Position numbers and translations under genes: made by a program
Shown: piece by piece, positions 55,804-63,637 of the stretch
Position numbering within the stretch: position 1 is the first letter of the stretch
How the letters are laid out: the number at the start of each line of letters is the position of its first letter
Source of the DNA: Geminicoccaceae bacterium
Lineage (GTDB): Bacteria > Pseudomonadota > Alphaproteobacteria > Geminicoccales > Geminicoccaceae
DNA: 64,000 nucleotides
Assembly: GCA_020638495.1 (NCBI GenBank)
Contig: JACKIN010000001.1
Coordinates: 124,001-188,000 of the forward strand
Direction: 5' to 3'
The notes under the pieces: model-generated
What the model was told of the DNA's origin: nothing
Databases searched by the model: none
What the model saw: the letters and a program-made list of their open reading frames with translations, nothing else

Positions 55804-55832
55804 ACGCTAGGTGCGGGAGGACACCTTGTCAA
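55804..55832 (-). promoter_or_regulatory. Promoter of the hyuAB-importer operon
   Basis: On the minus strand a perfect TTGACA (55827-55832) and TAGCGT (55804-55809) are separated by 17 bases. The start would be near 55797, inside the TetR-type operator, giving a leader of about 27 bases to ATG 55770. This is one of the clearest promoter-operator arrangements in the window. Confidence 0.65.
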
Positions 55833-55846
55833 TCGGCGGGATTTGC

Positions 55847-56789
55847 TCAGGCGGTGGTGATGGCCCGGGCGGGCGGGAAGGCTTCGAGCGCCCGGTCGAT
55901 CGCGGTCCGGTCGAGGAGGACGAAGCCGGTCGAGAGCCCGTCGGCGATGGCGGCGCGCGGGTGCAGGACGGAGACCCGGCGCCAGTTGCCGGGCGAAGGG
56001 CGGCCGAGGCGCGGGTCGATGATGTGGCTGATCTCCTGCCGGCGGCATCCATGACCGTGCCGAACGGGGCCGAGGTGGCGACCGCACCGTCCGTCAGGGG
56101 TACGATTTCGGCCGTGCCGAGGCCGATGCGCCAGGGCTCGCCGGGCTGCGCTCGCCGGTGGCGCGATCCGCCCAGATCGACCAGCACGATGGGCGAGCCC
56201 GCCGGCGCGCAGCAGGTCGGCGATGCGGTCGGTGACGTAGCCCTGGGCGATGCCGTTCAGGGTCAGCGCCATGCCGGGCCGGCTGAAGGCGATTTCGCTG
56301 GGTGTCGACCGCGACGGCCTCCATCCTGACGGCGGCCGCGCGGGCGGCGCGCAGGGCTTCGGGGTCCGGGGCACGGCCGGCAGCGGCGGCCTTCCGCATG
56401 GCGCCGCCAGAGCGGCTGGCTGGACTGTCGGATCGAAGGCGCCGCCGGTGGCGTCGTGGACCGCCCGCGCCTTGGTGCAGCAGATCGACCAGCTCGAAGG
56501 GCGGGTCGTCGAGCCGGCTGGTGCCGTTCAGCTGGGCGAGCGCGCTCGACGGGTCGAACAGGCTGAAGATGCGCTCGAGCCGGCGGATCTCGGCAACTGC
56601 CGCCTCGATCAGGCGCGTCGACCGGGCCGCGTCGTCGTGGCGGACGACGAGCGCCGCCGGGGCACCCAGGGCCATGCCCGACCAGCGCTGCGCTGGCACG
56701 GCGGCGGCGCCGGCACCGGCGGCAGCGCCAAAGCCGGCGGCGCTGGCCGCGAGAATGGTCAGGCAGCGGCGGCGGGCGAGGTGCGTCAT
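55847..56789 (-). pseudogene. nirX: nirX-like FAD:protein FMN transferase (ApbE family), multiply frameshifted
   Basis: The stretch encodes a full ApbE-family protein but in several frames. Frame 1 carries RRLERIFSLFDPSSALAQLNG to about 56472. After one extra G, frame 2 gives ARAVHDATGGAFDPTVQP. Frames then alternate through PDPEALRAARAA, GMALTLNGIAQGYVTDRIADLL, PWRIGLGTAEIVPLTDGAVA and SHIIDPRLG to the end. At least five shifts are needed. The intact gene would attach FMN to NirI. Its ATG 56789 overlaps the upstream membrane gene by four bases. Either it is a decayed pseudogene or the local sequence has errors; the preserved motifs favour a recent event or error. Confidence 0.8.
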
Positions 56790-57188
56790 GGCGTTCGGCT
56801 TTCAGCCGCCAGCCGGCTCCAGCCGAGCCAGGCGATGGCCAGCCAGACGAGGCCGCGCAGGGTCATCGCACCCACGGTTCGCATCTCGAAGGCGCCGCCC
56901 GTGGCGACATGGACGGCGAAGGCCACGAAGACGAAGAGCGTGGCGATGGCGATGAGCCAGGCGAGGCGGGGGCCCAGGGCCGGGCGCGCCAGGCCGGCCG
57001 ATGCCGGCCGCGATGTAGACGAAGCCGGCGAGCGTGTTGAACCAGAGAACGAAGGGCACGGCATTGCCGACCGCGGCCCGGGCCTCGGGCCCGCCGAAGA
57101 GCGCTCTGCCGCCGGAGAGCACGGTGGCGATGCCGAAGACGACGGCGACGACGGCGAGGGCCTTCAGCAGGCGGCTGCTGGTGTTCAT
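56786..57188 (-). pseudogene. Small four-helix membrane protein of the nir locus, frameshifted
   Basis: From ATG 57188 (overlapping the nirI stop by four bases) a frame encodes helices LLKALAVVAVVFGIATVL and AVPFVLWFNTLAGFVYIAAGIG. The continuation PRLAWLIAIATLFVFVAFAV and LRGLVWLAIAWLGWSRLA is in another frame down to a TGA at 56786. One extra base near 57000 within GC-rich sequence explains the break; 403 bases is 134 codons plus one. The intact protein would have about 133 residues and four helices. I cannot name the family. It sits between nirI and nirX, both involved in nitrite reductase maturation. Confidence 0.7.
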
Positions 57189-59365
57189 GTCGGGCTTCCT
57201 CCGCCTGCCGGCGCGTGCAGGGCCGCGGCCGCCTCGCGCCGCTTGCGGCTCTTGATCAAGGGCGGGCAGGTATGGGCGTCGTGGTAGTGCTCCTGGCAGT
57301 CGAGGCAGTAGATGCACTCGTTGGGGACGATCTCGCCCGAGGGGTGGATCGCCTGGACCGGGCAGTTGACCTCGCAGATCCGGCATTCCCGGCCGCATTG
57401 CGGCCGCCGCTTGAGCCAGCGGAAGGTGGCGAGCCGGGCCGGGACGGCGAGGGCGGCGCCGAGCGGGCAGACATAGCGGCAGAAGAAGCGCTCGATGAAG
57501 AGCCCGGCGCCGAGCAGCAGCAGCGCATAGACGACGAACGGCCAGTCGCGCACGAAGCGCAGGATGATCGCCGTCTTGAAGGGCTCCACCTCGGCGGCCA
57601 GGGTGGCAGCGCTCATCGCATGGAGCGAGAGCGCGAGCAGGCCGAGGAAGACGATGTACTTGGTCGGCCAGAGCTTCTCGTGCAGCCCGAAGGGCAGGGC
57701 GAGCTGCGGCACGCGCAGCAGGCGGGCGAGCTTGTTGGTCAGCTCCTGCAGGGCCCCGAACGGGCAGAGCCAGCCGCAGAAGACGCCGCGGCCGAGGAAG
57801 AGCAGGGCCAGGGCGACATAGCACCAGAGGATGAAGATCAAGGGCTCCATCAGGAAGACCTGCCAGCTGAACCCGGTGAGCAGGCTGTTGAAGAAGGTCA
57901 GGATGTTGACCACCGAGAGCTGGGCACCCATGGCGAAGCCGAGCCAGAAAAGGGTGACCGCGAGGAAGGCGACGCGGAAGCGGCGATAGAACCCTATTCT
58001 CTTCACCAGCGCGTCCTGGAAAACCAGGGCCACGGAAAGGACGGCGAGCATCAGGACCAGAAGCGCGATATCGAGCGAGCGCGCGGCCCAGACCTCGAGC
58101 CAGAGGCCGGGGCTGACGACCAGCGAGCCGTCGGGCTCCAGGGCGGCGTCCAAAAGGCCGGCGAGCCAGCCTCGTGGCTTCGCCTCGACGGGCCGGGCGA
58201 CGAGTGCCGTGGGGGCCGTCACCGGCAGGACGAAATCGAGCAGCACCTCGCCCGCCTCGGTCGGCTGGGCCACGATCAGCCGGAGGCTCCAGGGCTGGAG
58301 CGGGTCGAAGCCGCTCGCCGCCGGCAGCACGAACCAGCCCATCTCGCGAAACTCCGGAGCACCGTCGATCACGAGCTCGTCGATGCGGGTGTGGCCCTCG
58401 GCTTCCAGCCGGATGACCTTCTCGCCCTGCAGCACCTGCAGGCGGTCGAAGACGCCGCTCCTGACGAAGCCCGTGCCCTTGACCGAATAACGGCCGCTGG
58501 CGAGGACGATGATGGCCTGGTCGCCGGGCTGGAGGGCGTGGACCAGCGCCAGATGGCGCGCCTCGCCGAGCAGGTTTTGGCCGGTCATCGCTGGCGTGGC
58601 GAGCGCCACCCGGAGGTCGACGAAGGTGGCCGTTGGGTCCTCGAAGCCCGGGCCGGCCGGTGGCGGCCGGCCGCGCTCGAGGAGCGCTCTGGCGATGTCG
58701 CCATTGGTCAGGAGGAGCCGGCTCACCAGGCCGGTGTCGCTGAGGGCCGGCCACTCCAGCTCCTCGAAGCGATCCAGATCCAGGCCGGCGGTCGCCGCTT
58801 CCGGCTCGATGATGCCGCGGCTCAGGGCCACCGCCCGGGCGGCGCGGAGAATGGCGTCGGCGAAGAGGACGGAGGAGACGGTGGCCCGGCTGATCGCGTC
58901 GACACCGGCCTCGCCGGTGCTGCCCCGAAGATGCGTCGTCGCGTCGACGGGAAGACCCCGGAACTGTCCCATGAAGGCGTCGAGCTCGGCCGGCTCGACA
59001 CCGATGACGAGCACGGGCTCGTTGTGGGAGACCAGCCTGGCCCCGGTGATCCGGCCCTCGAGGTCGAGCCCGAGCACGGCCTCGAAGGGCCGCCCGCTAT
59101 AGCCGACCGAGCCGAGGACGGCGCGGGTGGAGAGGAGATAGCCGGCGAGCCGGCCGCCGATCATGACGTCGGCCGCCGGCGGCTCGCCCGCGTAGGCGCC
59201 GACCCCCTCGGCCCCGGGAAAGACGTCCCGCGCCAGCGCCAGGGACGGCGCGTCCTGCGCCCGGCTCAGGGCCGGCACCGCGACGAGCGCGGCGCACCAG
59301 AGGAGCAGGGCCAGGGCCATGAGGCGGGGCCCCGGCACTCCCGCAACGCCCCGCCGTCCAGTCAC
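57185..59365 (-). CDS. nirI: NirI/NosR-family membrane regulatory flavoprotein
   Basis: A polytopic protein of 726 residues. After a signal segment (LMALALLLWCAALVAVPALS) comes a periplasmic FMN-binding domain with the flavinylation-type motif GVDAISRATVSS (codon for the acceptor Thr at 58880-58882). A membrane domain follows with two C-x3-C-P motifs (FCGWLCPFG and FCRYVCPLG). A ferredoxin-like tail closes the protein (CGRECRICEVNCPVQAI, then CIYCLDCQ). GTG 59365 with GAGG nearby is preferred over ATG 59386, because the latter coincides with the expected transcription start. NirI is needed for nirS expression in Paracoccus; it is divergent from nirS here as there. Confidence 0.88.
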   Translation of the reverse strand: MTGRRGVAGVPGPRLMALALLLWCAALVAVPALSRAQDAPSLALARDVFPGAEGVGAYAGEPPAADVMIGGRLAGYLLSTRAVLGSVGYSGRPFEAVLGLDLEGRITGARLVSHNEPVLVIGVEPAELDAFMGQFRGLPVDATTHLRGSTGEAGVDAISRATVSSVLFADAILRAARAVALSRGIIEPEAATAGLDLDRFEELEWPALSDTGLVSRLLLTNGDIARALLERGRPPPAGPGFEDPTATFVDLRVALATPAMTGQNLLGEARHLALVHALQPGDQAIIVLASGRYSVKGTGFVRSGVFDRLQVLQGEKVIRLEAEGHTRIDELVIDGAPEFREMGWFVLPAASGFDPLQPWSLRLIVAQPTEAGEVLLDFVLPVTAPTALVARPVEAKPRGWLAGLLDAALEPDGSLVVSPGLWLEVWAARSLDIALLVLMLAVLSVALVFQDALVKRIGFYRRFRVAFLAVTLFWLGFAMGAQLSVVNILTFFNSLLTGFSWQVFLMEPLIFILWCYVALALLFLGRGVFCGWLCPFGALQELTNKLARLLRVPQLALPFGLHEKLWPTKYIVFLGLLALSLHAMSAATLAAEVEPFKTAIILRFVRDWPFVVYALLLLGAGLFIERFFCRYVCPLGAALAVPARLATFRWLKRRPQCGRECRICEVNCPVQAIHPSGEIVPNECIYCLDCQEHYHDAHTCPPLIKSRKRREAAAALHAPAGGGSPT

Positions 59366-59393
59366 CGGGCCTCGTCCTTCGTGCATGGGCCCG

Positions 59394-59463
59394 ACGCTAG
59401 GGGGCTTTGGCGCGACGCTCCTTGACGCAAGTCAAGGACCGCGTGGCCCCCGGCGGCTAGCGT
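59394..59463. promoter_or_regulatory. Symmetric NNR/Dnr-type divergent promoter of nirI and nirS
   Basis: CCTTGACGCAAGTCAAGG (59420-59437) is a perfect dyad with an FNR/NNR/Dnr-type core, TTGAC-N4-GTCAA. On each side, at exactly 28.5 to 34.5 bases from its centre, lies the same element CTAGCGT. Rightwards it is 59457-59463, and leftwards its complement is 59394-59400. Both would be the -10 of a class II promoter with the activator centred at -41.5. The starts would be near 59470 for nirS (leader about 37 bases) and near 59387 for nirI (about 22 bases to GTG 59365). Confidence 0.8.
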
Positions 59464-59506
59464 CCGCATCAAGGTGCCCTGATGCAGGCGATATGGGAGA
59501 GGCAAG

Positions 59507-61273
59507 ATGACGGGACGCACTGCACTTCTGGCGGCGACGGCGCTCGGTGCGTGGGCCTTGATGGCGGCGCCGATGGGCGTCGCGCAGGAGCAGCCGGATC
59601 CGAAGGCGCTCGAAGGGCATACGCCGCCGGCCGGCACGACCTACGTGCCCGAGCTCAACGTGCTGAGCGAGATGAAGCTGGCGCAGCCGGGCCTCGCCCC
59701 GGAGCTCCAGGCGATGGGCGTCGAGCCGCTCTCGACCGACGACTTCCAGCGAGCCCAGGTGATCTACTTCCAGCGCTGCGCCGGCTGCCACGGCGTGCTG
59801 CGCAAGGGCGCCACCGGCCGGCCGCTGACGCCGGACATCATGAAGGAGAAGGGTGCCGACTACGTGCACGCCTTCATCGAGTACGGCTCGCCGGGCGGCA
59901 TGCCGAACTGGGGCACCTCGGGCGATCTCACGCCCGAGGAGGTCAATATCATGGCCCGCTACCTCTTCCACGAGCCGCCGCAGCCGCCCGAATGGGGCAT
60001 GGAGACCATGCGCGAGAACTGGCGCGTGCTGGTGCCCGTGGCGGAGCGGCCGACCGAGAAGCAGAACGACCTCGACCTAGAGAACCTCTTCTCCGTCACG
60101 TTGCGCGATTCCGGCGAGGTGGCGCTGATCGACGGTGCCACCTACGAGATCAAGACGATCCTGCCGACCGGCTATGCCGTCCACATCTCCAGGCTCTCGG
60201 CATCCGGCCGCTACCTCTACGTCATCGGCCGCGACGCCCTGGTCAGCATGATCGATCTCTGGATGGACCCGCCCGCGGTCGTGGCCGAGCTCAAGATCGG
60301 CATCGAGGCGCGCTCGGTCGAGAGCTCGAAAGCGGAGGGCTGGGAGGACAAGCTCGTCATCGCCGGCGCCTACTGGCCGCCGCATTACGTCATCGCCGAC
60401 GGCACCACGCTGGAGCCCTTGAAGGTCGTCTCGACCAGAGGCTACACGGTGGGCGAGCAGGAGTTCCACCCGGAGCCACGGGTGGCCTCGATCGTCGCCT
60501 CGCACCACAGCCCCGAGTTCGTGGTGAACGTCAAGGAGACGGGCAAGATCCTGCTCGTCAACTACGAGGATCTGTCGAACCTCAAGGTCCGCGACATCGA
60601 CGCGGCGCGCTTCCTGCACGACGGCGGCTTCGACTCGACCGGCCGCTACTTCCTGGTGGCGGCCAATGCCGTGCACCAGATCGCCGTGGTCGACACCGAG
60701 GACGGCGAGCTCGAGGCGATCATCGACACGGGCGGGCAGACGCCGCATCCGGGCCGTGGCGCGAACTTCATCCATCCCGAGTTCGGGCCGGTCTGGGCCA
60801 CGACGCATCTCGGCGACTGGACGATCTCGGTGATCGGCACCGATCCCGAGGGCCATCCGGAGAATGCCTGGAAGGTCGTGCAGATGCTGGAAGGCCTCGG
60901 CGGCGGCTCGCTCTTCCTGAAGACCCATCCGAACTCGCGCAATCTCTGGGTCGACACGCCGCTCAACCCGGAGCCGAGCATCGCCTCGTCGGTCGCCGTC
61001 TTCGATCTCGACAATCTCGACGCCGGCTACGAGGAGCTGCCGATCGGCGAGTGGTCGGGCATCACCGAAGGCGTGCGCCGCATCGTCCAGCCGGAGTACA
61101 ACCAGGACGGCACCGAGGTCTGGTTCTCCGTCTGGAACGCCCAGGACCAGGAATCGGCCATCGTCGTGGTCGACGACAAGACGCGGACCCTCAAGCACGT
61201 GATCAAGGATCCGCGGCTGATCACGCCGACCGGCAAGTTCAACGTCTACAACACCATCAACGACGTCTACTGA
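59507..61273 (+). CDS. nirS: Cytochrome cd1 nitrite reductase
   Basis: A 588-residue periplasmic enzyme that reduces nitrite to nitric oxide in denitrification. After a signal peptide (residues 1-26) lies the cytochrome c domain with heme site CAGCHGVLRKGATGRP (C91, C94, H95). The eight-bladed d1-heme propeller follows with the d1-ligand histidine in YAVHISRLSASGRYL (H226). Active-site histidines are in VASHHSPEF and GANFIHPEFG. The C-terminus VITPTGKFNVYNT-type ending is intact. ATG 59507 follows GGGAGAGG. It is preceded by the NNR/Dnr-type promoter and followed by a strong hairpin before nirE. Confidence 0.97.
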   Translation: MTGRTALLAATALGAWALMAAPMGVAQEQPDPKALEGHTPPAGTTYVPELNVLSEMKLAQPGLAPELQAMGVEPLSTDDFQRAQVIYFQRCAGCHGVLRKGATGRPLTPDIMKEKGADYVHAFIEYGSPGGMPNWGTSGDLTPEEVNIMARYLFHEPPQPPEWGMETMRENWRVLVPVAERPTEKQNDLDLENLFSVTLRDSGEVALIDGATYEIKTILPTGYAVHISRLSASGRYLYVIGRDALVSMIDLWMDPPAVVAELKIGIEARSVESSKAEGWEDKLVIAGAYWPPHYVIADGTTLEPLKVVSTRGYTVGEQEFHPEPRVASIVASHHSPEFVVNVKETGKILLVNYEDLSNLKVRDIDAARFLHDGGFDSTGRYFLVAANAVHQIAVVDTEDGELEAIIDTGGQTPHPGRGANFIHPEFGPVWATTHLGDWTISVIGTDPEGHPENAWKVVQMLEGLGGGSLFLKTHPNSRNLWVDTPLNPEPSIASSVAVFDLDNLDAGYEELPIGEWSGITEGVRRIVQPEYNQDGTEVWFSVWNAQDQESAIVVVDDKTRTLKHVIKDPRLITPTGKFNVYNTINDVY

Positions 61274-61277
61274 GCGA

Positions 61278-61310
61278 CGGCCGGGGCGGTGCCCAGCACC
61301 GCCCCGGCCG
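61278..61310 (+). terminator. GC-rich hairpin between nirS and nirE
   Basis: A 15-bp perfect stem (arm CGGCCGGGGCGGTGC at 61278-61292, complement at 61296-61310) with a 3-base loop lies five bases after the nirS stop. It is followed by GGTCTTGTTGT, which is only moderately T-rich. It probably acts as a partial terminator or 3' stabiliser, so that nirS is expressed above the d1-heme genes that follow. Read-through must occur, as no other promoter is evident before nirE. Confidence 0.7.
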
Positions 61311-61338
61311 GGTCTTGTTGTCCGGCGGAGCCACAGGC

Positions 61339-62124
61339 ATGCCCGAGAAAGCCTCAGTCGCACTGGTCGGCGCCGGACCGGGTGATCCGGAGCTCTTGAC
61401 CCTCAAGGCGCTCCGCCACTTCCAGACGGCCGACGTGGTCGTCTACGACCGGCTCGTCTCGGCCGCCATCCTCGCCCTGATCCCGCCCGGCGTGCAGCGG
61501 ATCTGCGCCGGCAAGGCGCCGGGCGAGCACCTGCTCGCGCAGGACGCGATCAACGCGCTCCTCGTCCGGCTCGCCCGCGCCGGCCGCCGTGTCGTCCGGC
61601 TCAAGGGCGGCGATCCCTATGTCTTCGGCCGGGGCGGCGAGGAGGCCCTGCATCTCGTGGCGCACGGCGTCCCCTTCGAGGTGGTGCCCGGCATCACGGC
61701 GGCCTCGGGTGTGCTCGCCGCCGCCGGCATTCCGCTCACCCATCGCGGCATGGCGACCGGGGTCAGGCTGATCACCGGCCATACGTGCGAATCGGACGAC
61801 CTCGACATCGACTGGCGCACGCTCGCCGATCCCGCGACCACGCTCGTCGTCTACATGGCGCTCGCCAGCCTCGCCCGGTTCAGGGACGGGCTGATCGGCG
61901 CCGGCCTCGCCCCCTCGACACCGGCCGTCGCCATCGCGTCCGGGACCCAGCCGGGCGAGCAGATCTGCCGGGCGACGCTGGCGGACCTGCCGGCGGCGGT
62001 CGAGGCGGCCGGGCTCACGGCACCGGTGCTGCTCGCGGTCGGCTCGGTCGTCGCCCTCGGCGACATCCTGGCCGCCAAGAGCGGCCTTCGGGAGGAGGCG
62101 GATGCCTGCCGCCAGCTGGGTTGA
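61339..62124 (+). CDS. nirE: Uroporphyrinogen-III C-methyltransferase of heme d1 synthesis
   Basis: A 261-residue S-adenosylmethionine-dependent methyltransferase (SUMT) that makes precorrin-2, the entry to siroheme and heme d1. It has the SUMT motifs VALVGAGPGDPELLTLKAL, GKAPGEH, RLKGGDPYVFGRGGEEA, PGITAASGVLAAAGIPLTHRG and the late VVYMALASL. ATG 61339 follows GGAG. In the nir cluster it is NirE rather than a general CobA/CysG. Its 3' end overlaps nirC by 23 bases. Confidence 0.93.
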   Translation: MPEKASVALVGAGPGDPELLTLKALRHFQTADVVVYDRLVSAAILALIPPGVQRICAGKAPGEHLLAQDAINALLVRLARAGRRVVRLKGGDPYVFGRGGEEALHLVAHGVPFEVVPGITAASGVLAAAGIPLTHRGMATGVRLITGHTCESDDLDIDWRTLADPATTLVVYMALASLARFRDGLIGAGLAPSTPAVAIASGTQPGEQICRATLADLPAAVEAAGLTAPVLLAVGSVVALGDILAAKSGLREEADACRQLG

Positions 62125-62458
62125 CCGGCTGGCGCTCGGCCTCGTCATCGGGGGCGTCGCCATCGCGGGCCCGGCCGGCTCCGCCGCCGCTGCCGAACCT
62201 TCCCTGCAACGCCAGGACGAGCTCATCCATCTCCTGCGTCATGATTGCGGCTCGTGCCATGGCCTCACGCTGAAGGGCGGGCTCGGGCCACCGCTCCTGC
62301 CCGACGCGCTCGCGGACCAGCCGGCCGAGAGCCTGGTCGCCATCATTCTCGACGGCGTGCCCGGCCGGCCGATGCCGCCCTGGCGGGGGCTGCTGCCCGA
62401 GGACGAGGTGGTCTGGCTGGTCGGTCGCCTGCAGGAGGGGATCGGCGATGCGCGCTGA
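62102..62458 (+). CDS. nirC: NirC, small c-type cytochrome
   Basis: A 118-residue periplasmic monoheme cytochrome. A signal region (ALGLVIGGVAIAGPAGSAAA) precedes the heme site CGSCHG (49-54). The C-terminal methionine ligand is probably in GRPMPPWRG. In denitrifiers NirC donates electrons to cytochrome cd1 or takes part in its maturation. It starts inside the end of nirE and overlaps nirF by 11 bases, so nirECF are translated together. Confidence 0.92.
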   Translation: MPAASWVDRLALGLVIGGVAIAGPAGSAAAAEPSLQRQDELIHLLRHDCGSCHGLTLKGGLGPPLLPDALADQPAESLVAIILDGVPGRPMPPWRGLLPEDEVVWLVGRLQEGIGDAR

Positions 62459-63632
62459 GCGACGCTTCGTTGCGCTCCTGGCACTGGTGCTCGGCCTCGC
62501 CGCCTGCACCACCAGCCCGCCCTTGCGCGGCACCGGCGACCTCGGCGTCGTCGTCGAGCGGGCCGAAGACTCGATCCTGATCGTCGACACGACCGAGCGG
62601 CAGGCCATCGGCCGGGTGGCGGGCCTGGGCGATCTGAGCCACGCGTCGGTCGTCTTCTCGCGCGACGGCCGCTATGCCTTCGTCTTCGGCCGCGATGGCG
62701 GGCTCAGCAAGGTCGATCTCCTGACCGGCGAGATCGCTGCTCGGGTCGTCCAGGCCGGCAACAGCATCGGCGGTGCCATCTCGCAGGACGGAAGGATCGT
62801 CGCCGTCGCCAATTACGAGCCGGGCGGCGTGCGCTTCTTCAGAAGCGACGACCTCTCGCCCGTCGCCGAGGTGCCCTCGACCTACGGGGCCGACGGCGCG
62901 CGCTCCAAGGTGGTCGGGATCGAGGAGATCGCCGACAACCGCTTCGTCTTCGCCCTCTACGATGCCGATGCGATCTGGACGGTCGGGCTCGAGGACGGGG
63001 CCGCTCCCGAAGTGGAGCGCTTCGCCGGGGTCGGCAAGCTGCCCTACGATGCGCTGCTCACCCCGGACGGGCACCATTATATCGCCGGCCTCTTCGGCGA
63101 GGACGGCCTTGTCGTGCTCGATCTCTGGGACGAGGGCGCCGCGCCCCGGCGCATCCTCGACGGCTACGGCAAGGGCGAGGAGCCCCTGCCGGTCTACAAG
63201 ATGCCGCATCTCGAGGGCTGGAGCGTCGCCGGCGACCGGCTCTATCTGCCCGCCATCGGCCGGCACGAGCTCCTCGTCGTCGATCGGGCGACCTTCAGGG
63301 AGATCGACCGCATCCCGGTCCACAGCCAGCCGGTCTTCGCCATCGCCCGGCCGGACGGCCGGCAGGTCTGGGTCAACTTCGCCCATCCCGACAACGACGT
63401 CATCCAGGTGATCGACGTGCCATCTGGCGAGATCGTCGAGGAGCTGCGGCCCGGCCCCGGCGTGCTGCACATGGAGTTCACGCCCAAGGGCGAGGCGGTC
63501 TGGATCTCGGTGCGCGACGCCAACCGCATCGATATCGTCGACACCGAGACCTTCGAGACGGTGGGGTCGCTCGAGGCCGAGGCGCCGAGCGGCATCTTCT
63601 TCACCGCCCGCGCCCATCGGCTGGGGTATTGA
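62448..63632 (+). CDS. nirF: NirF, heme d1 maturation beta-propeller lipoprotein
   Basis: A 394-residue protein resembling the d1 domain of NirS (propeller repeats such as DLGVVVERAEDSILIVDT and SIGGAISQDGRIVAVAN). It is required for the last steps of heme d1 assembly. The N-terminus has a lipobox, LGLAAC, with C20 as the probable lipidated residue, so it should be anchored in the membrane facing the periplasm. Near the C-terminus are VLHMEFTPKGEAVWISVRD and IDIVDTETFETVGSL, typical of the family. It overlaps nirC and is followed 5 bp later by nirD. Confidence 0.95.
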   Translation: MRAERRFVALLALVLGLAACTTSPPLRGTGDLGVVVERAEDSILIVDTTERQAIGRVAGLGDLSHASVVFSRDGRYAFVFGRDGGLSKVDLLTGEIAARVVQAGNSIGGAISQDGRIVAVANYEPGGVRFFRSDDLSPVAEVPSTYGADGARSKVVGIEEIADNRFVFALYDADAIWTVGLEDGAAPEVERFAGVGKLPYDALLTPDGHHYIAGLFGEDGLVVLDLWDEGAAPRRILDGYGKGEEPLPVYKMPHLEGWSVAGDRLYLPAIGRHELLVVDRATFREIDRIPVHSQPVFAIARPDGRQVWVNFAHPDNDVIQVIDVPSGEIVEELRPGPGVLHMEFTPKGEAVWISVRDANRIDIVDTETFETVGSLEAEAPSGIFFTARAHRLGY

Positions 63633-63637
63633 GGGCC

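Noticed and set aside
55668..56087. Separate small frames within the nirX region read as independent genes
   Set aside because: Pieces in three frames join into one ApbE protein when read in order, so they are fragments of one gene rather than new genes.
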